Source: Paenibacillus xylanilyticus
GTDB lineage: Bacteria > Bacillota > Bacilli > Paenibacillales > Paenibacillaceae
Assembly: GCF_013359935.1 (NCBI RefSeq)
Contig: NZ_JABMCB010000202.1
Location: forward strand, 496,001-560,000
Length of the DNA: 64,000 nucleotides
Direction: 5' to 3'
Position numbers and translations under genes: made by a program. Within the stretch, counting starts at the first letter, position 1. Every line of letters starts with the position of its first letter. The notes below the pieces were generated by a model that was not told the origin of the DNA, did no database searches, and worked only from the letters and a program-made list of their open reading frames with translations. Positions 34,178 to 42,805 of this stretch are shown here, in pieces.

Positions 34178-35934
34178 GATAATTCCTCCCCTTTGCATTG
34201 AATAGGCAGTTGTATGACAATCCAGGTTCCTTTTCCCGGTTCGCTGGATACGTTCAGGGTGGCATGACCTTCATAATAAGACTCCAGCATACGCTTGACA
34301 TAATTCATGCCGATCCCCATTCCAACCCGATGACGTTCGGCCTGTTCTTGTTCCAGCAGCTCTTTGATCTTTTCTTCCGAGATGCCTCTGCCATTGTCCC
34401 TGATCGAGATTTCAAGCCGGCTGTTGTGCCTGCTTACCTCCACTTCAATCCTTCCCTTGTCGTCCAGCCCATGGTAAAGGGAGTTTTCAACCAGCGGCTG
34501 CAGAATGAACCTCGGCACCGATACATTAAGCAGTTCGTCATCGATGTGTATGCGAACATCGAATTGAAAATTATAGCGAATCTGCTGCAGGATGAGATAC
34601 TGCCTGAGCGAATCCATCTCCTCACGGATAGTAGAGCTCTGGCCGCCTTTACGCAAATTGTAATACAGCAACTTGTTCAGCGAAGTTACGAGCCGGTCAA
34701 TCTCCTCCTGTCCATTCATGACAGCTAGCCAATGTGCGGTATCCAGCGTATTCATCAGGAAATGCGGGTTGATTTGGTAGAGCAGCTTTTCGATTTCCAG
34801 ATCCGCCCTGCGCTTCTCTTTAATCTCAACCTCGGAATATAACCTTGCAATGTGAGATTTCATCCGCCCGAACTGCGTCAGCAGCATTTCAAACTCTGGT
34901 ATGCGGGAGTTTGCATCCACCACGTCGAAATTGCTGTCAAGCATCTGCTTCATCTCCCGATGAAATTGGGACAATGGCCGATATACCATTTTCCACAGCA
35001 ACCAGCCGATCGCCAGGCTGACTGCAGCAAACAACACGGTTAACAGAAACATCTGCATCATCCACCGGTTTTTCTCCTGGTCATAATCCGCTTTGGAAAC
35101 AAGTGATACCACACTCCATCCCTGGTTACTGTACTGCCTGTACCAGTAATAATCTGAGGTGAGGCCCGAAGTTGCTGCGGCAACCGCAGAATGTCCAGAA
35201 TCAGGAAAAGTCGTGTTTTCAGGAAACATATCTCCTAACTCGCTGTAAGAGACTCGCCCATGGTTATCCAAAATGAGATGAGCCGTGTTTTTGCTGACAT
35301 CGTCCAAGTCAAGGATGCTTTGCGTTAGCTTAAACCCGGATTCAATGTACACATAGGCATCCTCACGTTCAGGCAGATCCACCTTTCGCAGCGCTGAAAG
35401 AACGTATTGATCGTTAAACCTGTCGTTGCTGATATGGGGTCCGAAATACGTAATTCCGTAATAACTGGCCATGATGGGCAGTTTCTCCGGATCGAATGAA
35501 TCCTTCACCCCCATCGTTTCAAAAAGATAAGTACCGTCTTCACGAAAATAGTACATGGACAACCCGATATTGGGATTGGTAAACGCAATCAGGTTTAGCT
35601 GGTATTTGATCTGGTCGGTCAAATAGCTGCGGTCATAGGGTTGATCCGCAATCATGAGCTGTTCCAGCTGTTTGCCGATGCTTCCTTCGAAGGCAAGTTG
35701 CTGGGAGGCATGGTTCAGGTTGCTGAGTGTGTTTTCCAGGGACAATGTCACCTGTTTCAGATTGCTTTGGATGCCGGATTGCAGTTTGGTCGTCAGAATG
35801 GAATTGATCGTACGGTAGGATAGGTAGCAGGATAAAAGGAAAGGAATGAGGGCTACGACCGCAAAAAGCAGAAGAATTCGATTTTTCAGCGTGATTCGTT
35901 CCATACGGGACTTTCGTACATGGTCTGTGTTCAT
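34174..35934 (-). CDS. YesM-type sensor histidine kinase
   Basis: 587-residue membrane kinase: one helix near the N-terminus (ILLLFAVVALIPFLLSCYLS), a large extracellular sensor (about 40-300), a second helix (MFLLTVLFAAVSLAIGWLLW), a HAMP linker, the His_kinase domain with phospho-histidine H391 in INPHFLMNTLD, and an ATPase domain (FILQPLVENSLYHGL, then IRDNGRGIS and GMGIGMNYVKRML). The start at 35934 has GGAG eight bases upstream; the longer frame from 36051 runs through a hairpin and lacks a signal. It senses an extracellular signal, perhaps via the neighbouring binding protein, and phosphorylates the coupled YesN-type regulator. Confidence 0.92.
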   Translation of the reverse strand: MNTDHVRKSRMERITLKNRILLLFAVVALIPFLLSCYLSYRTINSILTTKLQSGIQSNLKQVTLSLENTLSNLNHASQQLAFEGSIGKQLEQLMIADQPYDRSYLTDQIKYQLNLIAFTNPNIGLSMYYFREDGTYLFETMGVKDSFDPEKLPIMASYYGITYFGPHISNDRFNDQYVLSALRKVDLPEREDAYVYIESGFKLTQSILDLDDVSKNTAHLILDNHGRVSYSELGDMFPENTTFPDSGHSAVAAATSGLTSDYYWYRQYSNQGWSVVSLVSKADYDQEKNRWMMQMFLLTVLFAAVSLAIGWLLWKMVYRPLSQFHREMKQMLDSNFDVVDANSRIPEFEMLLTQFGRMKSHIARLYSEVEIKEKRRADLEIEKLLYQINPHFLMNTLDTAHWLAVMNGQEEIDRLVTSLNKLLYYNLRKGGQSSTIREEMDSLRQYLILQQIRYNFQFDVRIHIDDELLNVSVPRFILQPLVENSLYHGLDDKGRIEVEVSRHNSRLEISIRDNGRGISEEKIKELLEQEQAERHRVGMGIGMNYVKRMLESYYEGHATLNVSSEPGKGTWIVIQLPIQCKGEELS

Positions 35935-35979
35935 GCATTCATCTCCGCTTCCGGGTTTCAACATGCAGGGCATAGCGGA

Positions 35980-36006
35980 AGGCCCCCGGTAGTACACCAG
36001 GGACCT
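35980..36006 (-). repeat. Hairpin between GH127 and kinase genes
   Basis: AGGCCCCCGGT (35980-35990) and ACCAGGGACCT (35996-36006) pair with two G-U pairs over 11 bp. There is no T-run, so it is a partial terminator or processing signal. Confidence 0.5.
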
Positions 36007-36093
36007 CCTGACCTGCCAGTCTCGAAACCACGCGTTATGTTCATTTGCCATGCAATGCCTTGCAATGTTGGGTTCGATTCGATGATTCCCGCC

Positions 36094-38037
36094 TTAGTTA
36101 CGCAGCCATACGCTCATTTCACCCGGTTCGCGGTTGCCCCATAAATAATAAGGGATGGCCGTGAAGCGTACCGGATTACGAGTCTTGCGGATCGGCTGGT
36201 ACGGCTGATCCTCCGGCCATGCGGATCCGTCCGCGACCAACCCGTCACCCTCCACCACAACGCAACCGCCGAGCAGATGTGGGGCTTCCCGCTCCGTCAA
36301 ATGGGCTGTCTCGGCAATGTATAACGAGGCAAGTGGTGCTCTGTTATCCGCCTCTTCCACGCAATAAACAAGTGGTCCGCGCTGAATGGCTGCCTTGCCG
36401 GCATCGGCCCGGATTTGCGGATGAGCTTCAATCAGCTTCGTTTCCAGTGGCAGCAGCCACTCCAATGTATCTCCTTCCGACCAGAGTCGGTTGATATGTG
36501 CATAACCGTTATTCACCGTAACCTCCTGCACTACACCATTCACACGCAGAACAGGCTGCCCGCTCTGGAACCAGTTGGGGACCCGCAGCGCGAGCGTGAA
36601 GGCAGCACCGTTGGCGTTTCCTGGAGCTAGCGAGACGTTGAAGTCAACTTTGCCGTTCCATGGGAGTTCGGAGCGCTGACTCAGCGTGACTTCCTGGCCT
36701 TCAAGTGATGTAAACTGCACTGTGCTGCCAATGTACAAATGAACGTGAACCGTGTTCCCTTCCGCAGACACATCATAGATATAATCGTTCAGCGAGCTGA
36801 GCAAACGGGCCACGTTCGGCGGGCAGCAGGAACAGCCAAACCACTTCTGGCGGATCGGTTTCACATGGTGCTTGTCCGGATTGCGTTTGCTGGCCTCCGG
36901 CCATACTTCAAGCGGATTGACGTAGAAAAAATGTTTGCCGTCCTTGGACATGCTGCCAAGCACGTTGTTGTACAGCGCGCGTTCCATCACATCCGCATAT
37001 TCGCTTTTCGCTTCCAGGCGAAGCATCCGGCGTGCCCAGAAGATGAGTCCGATGGATGCACATGTCTCCGCGTACACCGCATCATTGGGAAGATCATAGT
37101 CAAAGGTGAACGCCTCGCCCAGATGTGTTGCTCCGACGCCGCCCGTAATGTACATCTGTTTGCGGGTCGTATTGGCCCACAGCCGTTCACACGCCGCCCT
37201 CAAGCTTGCATCATTGGTCAAGCGGGCGAGATCGGCCATGGCCGTATACATGTATACGGCACGTACGGAGTGTCCGACCGCAGCCGTTTGTTCACGCACC
37301 GGAAGATGCGATTGGTACATCTCCAGATTGGGTGAACCTTGCGACCAGATGCCCGTTCTGCCGCGCCGTTCCCATTCCTGGGTGAAATAACTCGGGCTGC
37401 TGCCACGCTCATCGATGAAATATCGGCTCAGATTTAGGTAACGTTCCTCCCCGGTTGCATGATACAGCTTGACGAGTGCCAGTTCAATCTCCTGGTGCCC
37501 GCAATATGCCCGCTTCTGGTTCTCCCCCGTGCCGAAAAGAGTATCGATCAAGTCGGCAAAGCGGCATGCAATGTCCATTATCTTATGTTTGCCCGTCGCT
37601 TCGGCGTAAGCCACCGCAGCTTCAATCAGATGCCCGGCACAGTATAATTCGTGGGCCTCATACAAGTTGGTCCACTCATTGCCCGGCTCCTTGATCGTGA
37701 AATAGGTGTTTATGTACCCATTATCATGCTGAGCCTGACCAATCAGATCGATCGCTCCGTCAGCGATGTTCTCCAATTCGGGATCCGGCTGGTTTCTCAG
37801 TGAATAAGCAACCGCTTCCAACCATTTATATAAATCGCTGTCCTGAAACACCCAGCCCCCGAATTCGCCCTGTTCCAATCCGGCAGCGATCCGGAAATTG
37901 CGTATGGCATAGCTCGGTTCTGCCCCTGCGATGCGATCGTTCAGCGCTTCCCATTGATAGGGAATGACCGTTCGACGAACCAGCTCGGAATAATCCTCCC
38001 AAAATTTGTCCCGGATGTGAACCTGTGTTGTCTGCAT
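36094..38037 (-). CDS. GH127 beta-L-arabinofuranosidase (DUF1680)
   Basis: 647-residue cytoplasmic enzyme of GH127, whose characterised member HypBA1 removes beta-L-arabinofuranose using a zinc-bound cysteine nucleophile. The zinc/cysteine set is complete: E324 and C326 in YAETCAS and C404-C405 in CSCCPPNVARLL, spaced as E338, C340, C417 and C418 of HypBA1. The N-terminal barrel begins VHIRDKFWEDY, and beta domains follow residue 430. GGAGGTACGGTAG precedes the ATG. No signal peptide, so it acts on imported oligosaccharides delivered by the transporter downstream. Divergent from an AraC regulator. Substrate among beta-L-arabinofuranosides is inferred. Confidence 0.92.
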   Translation of the reverse strand: MQTTQVHIRDKFWEDYSELVRRTVIPYQWEALNDRIAGAEPSYAIRNFRIAAGLEQGEFGGWVFQDSDLYKWLEAVAYSLRNQPDPELENIADGAIDLIGQAQHDNGYINTYFTIKEPGNEWTNLYEAHELYCAGHLIEAAVAYAEATGKHKIMDIACRFADLIDTLFGTGENQKRAYCGHQEIELALVKLYHATGEERYLNLSRYFIDERGSSPSYFTQEWERRGRTGIWSQGSPNLEMYQSHLPVREQTAAVGHSVRAVYMYTAMADLARLTNDASLRAACERLWANTTRKQMYITGGVGATHLGEAFTFDYDLPNDAVYAETCASIGLIFWARRMLRLEAKSEYADVMERALYNNVLGSMSKDGKHFFYVNPLEVWPEASKRNPDKHHVKPIRQKWFGCSCCPPNVARLLSSLNDYIYDVSAEGNTVHVHLYIGSTVQFTSLEGQEVTLSQRSELPWNGKVDFNVSLAPGNANGAAFTLALRVPNWFQSGQPVLRVNGVVQEVTVNNGYAHINRLWSEGDTLEWLLPLETKLIEAHPQIRADAGKAAIQRGPLVYCVEEADNRAPLASLYIAETAHLTEREAPHLLGGCVVVEGDGLVADGSAWPEDQPYQPIRKTRNPVRFTAIPYYLWGNREPGEMSVWLRN

Positions 38038-38058
38038 CTACCGTACCTCCTATATAAA

Positions 38059-38087
38059 TTGACTCTTTACGAACTCAATTATATGCT
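38059..38087. promoter_or_regulatory. Overlapping divergent promoters between GH127 and AraC genes
   Basis: Plus strand: TTGACT (38059-38064), 17-bp spacer, TATGCT (38082-38087) for the AraC gene. Minus strand: TATAAT (38083-38078) is a candidate -10 for GH127. The overlap allows mutual control. Confidence 0.5.
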
Positions 38088-38178
38088 TGGTGCTAGGGAC
38101 TTAATAGCGATGGAATGAACCAATTTCTATAAAATTTAACACAGGCGAAGGGGCGTGAATGTTCTGGTGGAAGACACC

Positions 38179-39024
38179 ATGATTGAACTTCGGATCCCCC
38201 CGCTGCCCTATTATCTGGGATCGGGCCGAACGGAATACAAAATAGGGGATCAACATCCCCACCGCAGCAATATCGGGGCGTATGATTTACTGATACTGGT
38301 TCGTGGCGAGATGCACATTGGGGAGAATGGATCGGCTTGGACGCTAACAAAAGGGGACATGCTGCTCTTGCTGCCTGATGCGGAACATTATCCTCTCCAG
38401 CCCTGCGATCAGGATACCGTTTTTTACTGGGTGCACTTCGAACATGCCCCCAGACGGGATGTTTTTCCGGAAGAGAAAACGGAGAACAATCCATCGCTTT
38501 ATTCAACCAGGCCATTCATTAACCCTTACACCCTGAGATTACCGAAGTATATGCATTTGCCTGACTCATGGACGGTGTTTGGCATGGTGGAACAGCTGTT
38601 GGCCCAGCCTCCAGCCCTTTCCTTTTGGCAGGAGCAGCATTTGCTTGGAGAATTGCTTGGCTTGCTTGAAGAAGGAAGCTTCGGGCGAACGGATTCCGTG
38701 GCTTCCCGACTAGCCGAGCGGACTGCGGTATACCTTCAGGCCAACTATCGGGAGAAAATCACCAATGATTCGATTGCGTCTGCCCTGCATTTTCATCCGA
38801 ATTATATCGTTCGCTGCATGAAAGCGAGGTACGGCTGCACGCCATCGGATTACCTGCAGCAGTACCGGCTGGAGCGGGCCAAACGCTTCCTGGTCACCAC
38901 CGATTGGTCCATTGACCGGGTCGCCGAGGAAGTGGGTTTTCGTCACTCCCCCTATTTCTCGTCCTGCTTCAAACGCGAATTCGGCCTTTCTCCATTGCAA
39001 TTTCGCAGGCAATATATGAAATAA
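38179..39024 (+). CDS. AraC-family regulator, divergent from GH127
   Basis: 281 residues: N-terminal cupin (about 20-95: GAYDLLILVRGEMHI, TKGDMLLLLPDAEHY) and C-terminal AraC domain (about 185-281: NDSIASALHFHPNYIVRCM, IDRVAEEVGFRHSPYFSSCF). I prefer ATG 38179 with GGTGGAAG nine bases upstream; GTG 38155 has AAGGGG only one base away. It shares an intergenic region with GH127, so the locus has both this one-component regulator and a YesMN pair. It may sense the released arabinose or its oligosaccharide inside the cell (inference). Confidence 0.88.
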   Translation: MIELRIPPLPYYLGSGRTEYKIGDQHPHRSNIGAYDLLILVRGEMHIGENGSAWTLTKGDMLLLLPDAEHYPLQPCDQDTVFYWVHFEHAPRRDVFPEEKTENNPSLYSTRPFINPYTLRLPKYMHLPDSWTVFGMVEQLLAQPPALSFWQEQHLLGELLGLLEEGSFGRTDSVASRLAERTAVYLQANYREKITNDSIASALHFHPNYIVRCMKARYGCTPSDYLQQYRLERAKRFLVTTDWSIDRVAEEVGFRHSPYFSSCFKREFGLSPLQFRRQYMK

Positions 39025-39027
39025 AAA

Positions 39028-39076
39028 AAGAGCGAATTCATTCGGCACAGTGGACCGGTTGAATCGCTCTTCTTTT
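39028..39076 (+). terminator. Terminator of the AraC gene
   Basis: AAGAGCGA (39028-39035) and TCGCTCTT (39064-39071) plus partial inner pairing, followed by CTTTT. Confidence 0.7.
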
Positions 39077-39127
39077 AATGCATGAACGAATTTTAATTCG
39101 CATTCTTGTTTGTTAAAGCATGCTTCC

Positions 39128-39280
39128 TCAATCTTGATCTCCGTAGAGATTCTTCTCGAATTGCTTATGCCGATGTTCAACGTAACTACCCATTCGAGGA
39201 TTTTCAAGTATACTAGCTACTAAAAAATAAATTCCAATCAAAATCAATACAGATAAGATTAATTCAACAATGTAAGGCAT
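39128..39280 (-). CDS. Small single-span membrane protein (50 aa)
   Basis: Encodes 50 residues: MPYIVELILSVLILIGIYFL forms one membrane helix, followed by a charged tail with SYVEHRHKQFEKNLYGDQD. GTGGGGAAAAAAT before the ATG is a usable ribosome binding site. The hydrophobic-then-charged layout and the start signal make it a real candidate, though no family is recognised. It lies alone between the AraC terminator and the aldo/keto reductase gene; 39281-39370 holds nothing else. Confidence 0.5.
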   Translation of the reverse strand: MPYIVELILSVLILIGIYFLVASILENPRMGSYVEHRHKQFEKNLYGDQD

Positions 39281-39370
39281 ATTTTTTCCCCACTTTATAA
39301 AATTTTGGTGGACAAAAGAAGATCACCCTACGAACTTCCATCTCATTCTTCGTAACTGTAGATTCTTCAA

Positions 39371-40351
39371 TTACGCATGTCCAACGATCGAGTGTGGTAC
39401 GTAAGGCTCCTCCAAGCTCTCAATTTCTTCAGCTGTTAACTTCATATTTAAAGCTCCTATGGCACCTTCTAGATGAGATATTTTTGTGGCCCCAATAATC
39501 GGAGATGAGACGGTTTCTTTCTGCAGCAACCAGGCAAGTGCGATATGGATTCGTGGGACACCATGTTTTTCTGCGAGGGCTGCAACTCGTTCGACAATCA
39601 ATCGATCTGCATCTGCAGTCGCATCATATTTGGATTTCTGGATTTGATCCGTTTCTGAACGAAGCGTTGTTTCCGACCAATCACGTGTTAATCTTCCTGA
39701 TGCAAGTGGACTATATGGGGTTACTCCAATTCCCTCTTCCTTACACAGTGGTAACATTTCACGCTCTTCTTCACGGTACATCAGATTCAAATGATTCTGC
39801 ATGGATACAAACTTAGTCCATCCGTTTTTGTCCGCTGCGTACAGTGCCTTTTGGAATTGCCAAGCATACATCGCGGAAGCACCAATGTATCTTGCTTTTC
39901 CGGCCTTCACAACATCATGTAACGCTTCCATCGTTTCTTCAATGGGAGTATTGTAATCCCAGCGGTGGATAATATACAGATCTACGTAATCTGTGCCAAG
40001 CCTCTTTAGACTTTTATCGATTTCACTCATGATTGCTTTTCTTGAAAGACCGGCACCATTTGGACCTTGGTGCATACGGCCATGTAGCTTGGTAGCAAGC
40101 ACAATTTCATCACGATTGGCATAATCCTTTAAGGCTCTACCAATAATTTCTTCACTGGTCCCCATCGAATAGACATTAGCGGTGTCAAAAAAATTGATTC
40201 CTAGATCAAGGGCTTTTTTAATAATTGGCCGGCTCTTTTCTTCATCAAGTACCCATTGATGTATCCACTTCTTTGGATCACCAAAACCCATGCAACCAAG
40301 ACAAAACCTGGATACATCCAATCCTGTATGACCTAATTTAACGTATTCCAT
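39371..40351 (-). CDS. Aldo/keto reductase
   Basis: 326-residue NADP(H)-dependent oxidoreductase of the AKR barrel family. The catalytic tetrad is visible: Asp and Tyr in FFDTANVYSMGTSEE (about 54-68), Lys in VLATKLHG and His in LYIIHRWD (about 132). The C-terminal cofactor region (SSPIIGATKISHLEGAI) is intact. The family reduces aldehydes and ketones or oxidises sugars. GGGAGGAATAAAT precedes the ATG. It is divergent from an AraC regulator, which probably controls it, much as YqhC controls yqhD-dkgA in E. coli (analogy only). Confidence 0.92.
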   Translation of the reverse strand: MEYVKLGHTGLDVSRFCLGCMGFGDPKKWIHQWVLDEEKSRPIIKKALDLGINFFDTANVYSMGTSEEIIGRALKDYANRDEIVLATKLHGRMHQGPNGAGLSRKAIMSEIDKSLKRLGTDYVDLYIIHRWDYNTPIEETMEALHDVVKAGKARYIGASAMYAWQFQKALYAADKNGWTKFVSMQNHLNLMYREEEREMLPLCKEEGIGVTPYSPLASGRLTRDWSETTLRSETDQIQKSKYDATADADRLIVERVAALAEKHGVPRIHIALAWLLQKETVSSPIIGATKISHLEGAIGALNMKLTAEEIESLEEPYVPHSIVGHA

Positions 40352-40552
40352 TTTATTTATTCCTCCCTTTCATGTATTTACATATTTCCCTCTTGAATGG
40401 ATCATTATAAATTTGATTATGTCATAAATGTTAAGCAAACCCTACCCACATTCATATCAAGTTTGTGCCTAATCCTCTCAAATCACTTACATTGTCCTCA
40501 GTAATCAAGTAAAATGAAAACTTGCAAAAGAAAGAGTAAAGGAGAAGCGGAC

Positions 40553-41464
40553 ATGCCTGAGTTCACTGCTGAGAAGTTTAGCCAAGAGCACGAACTAAGT
40601 AAAGTTATTGAGCATTACATAAATCAGGATGGTGTTCATCCTACACCTATTCCATCCTTATTTCTGATCCGTGAATCCATGATTAGCGAACCCGTAGCTA
40701 GAGTTAACGAAACCTCCTTTTGCATTATCATTCAAGGCGAAAAAGAGGTTTGGTTGGGTGAAGAATGCTATAGATACGGGCCTAACGATTACATTGTTGC
40801 GTCTGTTGAATTACCCGTGACTGGTCAAGTTATCAAAGCAACACCTGAATCTCCTTATTTGGCACTCAAACTTGAATTTTCACCCAGTGATGTCTTAGAG
40901 GTTCTAAATCACGCTGCTCTTCAACCTGGGCCCCAAAAAAATGCAAAACGTGCGATGTTTATAGGACACGTTGAACCACCTTTGCTGGATGCCGTTTACC
41001 GATTAGCTTTTTTGCTAAACCATGCAGAACATATTCCAGTACTTGCTCCATTAATTAAGAAAGAAATACTTTACTGGATTCTGCAAGGTCCACATGGGGA
41101 AGCACTCGAACAAATGGCGTTAGAAGGCAGCAATTCCGTTCGAATACGAAAAGTAATTGAACATATTATTGAAACGTATAAAGATCCCTTTCGAATTGAG
41201 GAGCTGGCTGAAATAGCGAGCATGAGTGCAGCTTCGCTTCATCGGCATTTTAAAGAGGTAACGGCTATGAGTCCGGTTCAGTTTCAAAAACAATTGAGAT
41301 TACAGGAAGCCAGACGACTGTTAATAACCGAGTCAACCGATGTAGCTAACGCCGCAATCAGCGTGGGCTATGAAAGTCAATCTCAATTCAGCCGGGAATA
41401 TTCCCGCTTATTTGGTTTATCCCCCAGAGCAGATATTCACCGATTGAGAGAGGGAAAGATTTAA
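40553..41464 (+). CDS. AraC-family regulator with AraC_N (PF06719-like) domain
   Basis: 303 residues: an AraC_N-type sensor (about 20-175: PIPSLFLIRESMISEP, SFCIIIQGEKEVWLGEECY, YLALKLEFSP) followed by two helix-turn-helix motifs (RIEELAEIASMSAASLHRHF and NAAISVGYESQSQFSREYSRLFG). AAAGGAGAAGCGGAC precedes the ATG at 40553, so the frame starting at 40514 is too long. Divergent from the aldo/keto reductase across 201 bp. Regulators of this type, such as YqhC, respond to aldehydes. 41465-41555 holds nothing distinct. Confidence 0.88.
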   Translation: MPEFTAEKFSQEHELSKVIEHYINQDGVHPTPIPSLFLIRESMISEPVARVNETSFCIIIQGEKEVWLGEECYRYGPNDYIVASVELPVTGQVIKATPESPYLALKLEFSPSDVLEVLNHAALQPGPQKNAKRAMFIGHVEPPLLDAVYRLAFLLNHAEHIPVLAPLIKKEILYWILQGPHGEALEQMALEGSNSVRIRKVIEHIIETYKDPFRIEELAEIASMSAASLHRHFKEVTAMSPVQFQKQLRLQEARRLLITESTDVANAAISVGYESQSQFSREYSRLFGLSPRADIHRLREGKI

Positions 41465-41555
41465 ATTTAAATGAGCTTCGAAGATTCGGATGATAACCGT
41501 ATCGAAACTGAATACTTCCATGCAGTCGGTTATAGCGAAGATTAGGGTTAGAATA

Positions 41556-41606
41556 ACTTGTACCGATTAAACAAAAAGCAAAAAGTCGCTAGATAGCGAC
41601 TCTCAA
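41556..41606 (-). repeat. Dispersed terminator-like repeat, copy B
   Basis: Hairpin AGTCGCTA (41584-41591) / TAGCGACT (41594-41601) with TTTTTGCTTTTTG on the minus strand, and the shared ACTTGTACCGATTAAACAAA flank. It lies about 90 nt after the DUF1569 gene. Confidence 0.7.
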
Positions 41607-41695
41607 TGGGCTCATGTTCTTGTATTTCGCAGCAGCAGCTGTCCGAGTACTAGAACTTGATATTGAATAAACGTTACCAGTTAGTTTGACTAAAA

Positions 41696-42145
41696 CTACA
41701 CGCCAAATTGTTTTAAATGATGGTCCAAGTGCTTGTAAATCCCTTTGCCCCATTCCTCGGAAGTAAGTACTCCGAAAAAAGGATGTCGTTGATTTGCACA
41801 AGTCTTAGGACCATTACGTTGTAATGTCATTATATTTTCTTTTAGTTTTTCTTTTTCTACTTCAAACTCTCTCTTGTCCACAATCATTATGGTTGGAATG
41901 GTAGACATATTGCGAGGAATTGGTTTGTCGTTATATAAAATGGGTTTTACAAACTTTCCTATGAACATTCCTAACCAACTTCTTGAGGAATGGGATTTTC
42001 CCGTTGCTACATCATGGAACGAAGTGCAATGAGCTAGCATTTGAGCAACATCCATACGCCCCCATTGTGGTTGGGAGTCTTGGGCTAATTGATCGATGCG
42101 CATTAAAATCCCTTTGGCATGTGATAGATCAAAAATAGTATTCAC
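41696..42145 (-). CDS. DUF1569 protein (DinB-like fold)
   Basis: 149 residues resembling DUF1569: VNTIFDLSHAKGILMRIDQL, then QPQWGRMDVAQMLAHCTSFHDVATG with the family's His pair, a short FIGKFVKPILYNDKP segment, and the C-terminal HPFFGVLTSEEWGKGIYKHLDHHLKQFG with several histidines. The family is a four-helix bundle related to DinB, of unknown function, possibly metal-binding. GTG 42145 has AAGGAGG eleven bases upstream; the ATG at 42184 has nothing. It follows the Nudix gene by 51 nt, likely one operon. Confidence 0.8.
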   Translation of the reverse strand: MNTIFDLSHAKGILMRIDQLAQDSQPQWGRMDVAQMLAHCTSFHDVATGKSHSSRSWLGMFIGKFVKPILYNDKPIPRNMSTIPTIMIVDKREFEVEKEKLKENIMTLQRNGPKTCANQRHPFFGVLTSEEWGKGIYKHLDHHLKQFGV

Positions 42146-42196
42146 TTGGACAAAGACCTCCTTACAGTTACAGCCCTCGTGCAATTAAACTTGCCT

Positions 42197-42673
42197 TTAA
42201 AGTTTGACATTACATTCTGACATTGTCCCAGTGACGTACTCCATATAATTCACATTGCCGTTAAAGTTCAAATAAGCTTCATAACGTAATCGGATGGCGG
42301 GTAATGTAATCCAATCCAGAACTTGTTCCTTTGGAACCCACCTACATTCGCTCGTTTCATCAGAAATAGCTAACTCACCACCCACAGCCTTGCAAACGAA
42401 GTCAAACATGACCTTCGTAGGAACATCGGTCACACCGTCATACCACTTATGTATCGCTGTATTCGAAACAACACTAATTAAATGGCTAACCGTGGCGTCT
42501 ATTCCACTTTCCTCTTTGACCTCACGAATCACGCCATCCATCAGATTTTCTCCAACTTCAGTGATGCCACCAGGATACACCCAACCATCGTCATGAGCTT
42601 TTACTAATAGGATATTTCCATTTCCATCTTCTACAATTCCACCTGCTGATACAATATGTGTCGGAAACGCCAC
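42197..42673 (-). CDS. Nudix hydrolase
   Basis: 158 residues with a complete Nudix box: GGITEVGENLMDGVIREV followed by KEESGI (about 35-58), which binds Mg2+ and cleaves nucleoside-diphosphate derivatives. Upstream strand FPTHIVSAGGIVEDGNGNILLV is typical. It starts with GTG, seven bases after AGGAGG. Substrate cannot be assigned. First gene of a pair with DUF1569. Confidence 0.88.
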   Translation of the reverse strand: MAFPTHIVSAGGIVEDGNGNILLVKAHDDGWVYPGGITEVGENLMDGVIREVKEESGIDATVSHLISVVSNTAIHKWYDGVTDVPTKVMFDFVCKAVGGELAISDETSECRWVPKEQVLDWITLPAIRLRYEAYLNFNGNVNYMEYVTGTMSECNVKL

Positions 42674-42745
42674 TACACGACCTCCTCATTCGGAAAGATG
42701 TATATTTATTCCACGCGGTCCCTAAACAATCCTGCCATTAGCTTA

Positions 42746-42784
42746 CTAAAAATGGAGCAGCTGCCAACCGGCAACTGCTCCATT
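42746..42784 (-). terminator. Terminator of the MFS gene
   Basis: AATGGAGCAGCTGCC (42751-42765), AACC, GGCAACTGCTCCATT (42770-42784): a 15-bp stem with one mismatch, then T-run on the minus strand. Confidence 0.88.
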
Positions 42785-42805
42785 CAATGCGTAGATACTT
42801 ACTAA

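Noticed and set aside
38710..39207. 165-codon minus ORF
   Set aside because: Mostly antisense to the AraC helix-turn-helix region and spans its terminator. The 50-aa gene at 39128-39280 overlaps it in a different frame with a better start.
40514..40552. N-terminal extension of the AraC regulator
   Set aside because: The strong AAAGGAG site lies inside this stretch and points to ATG 40553.
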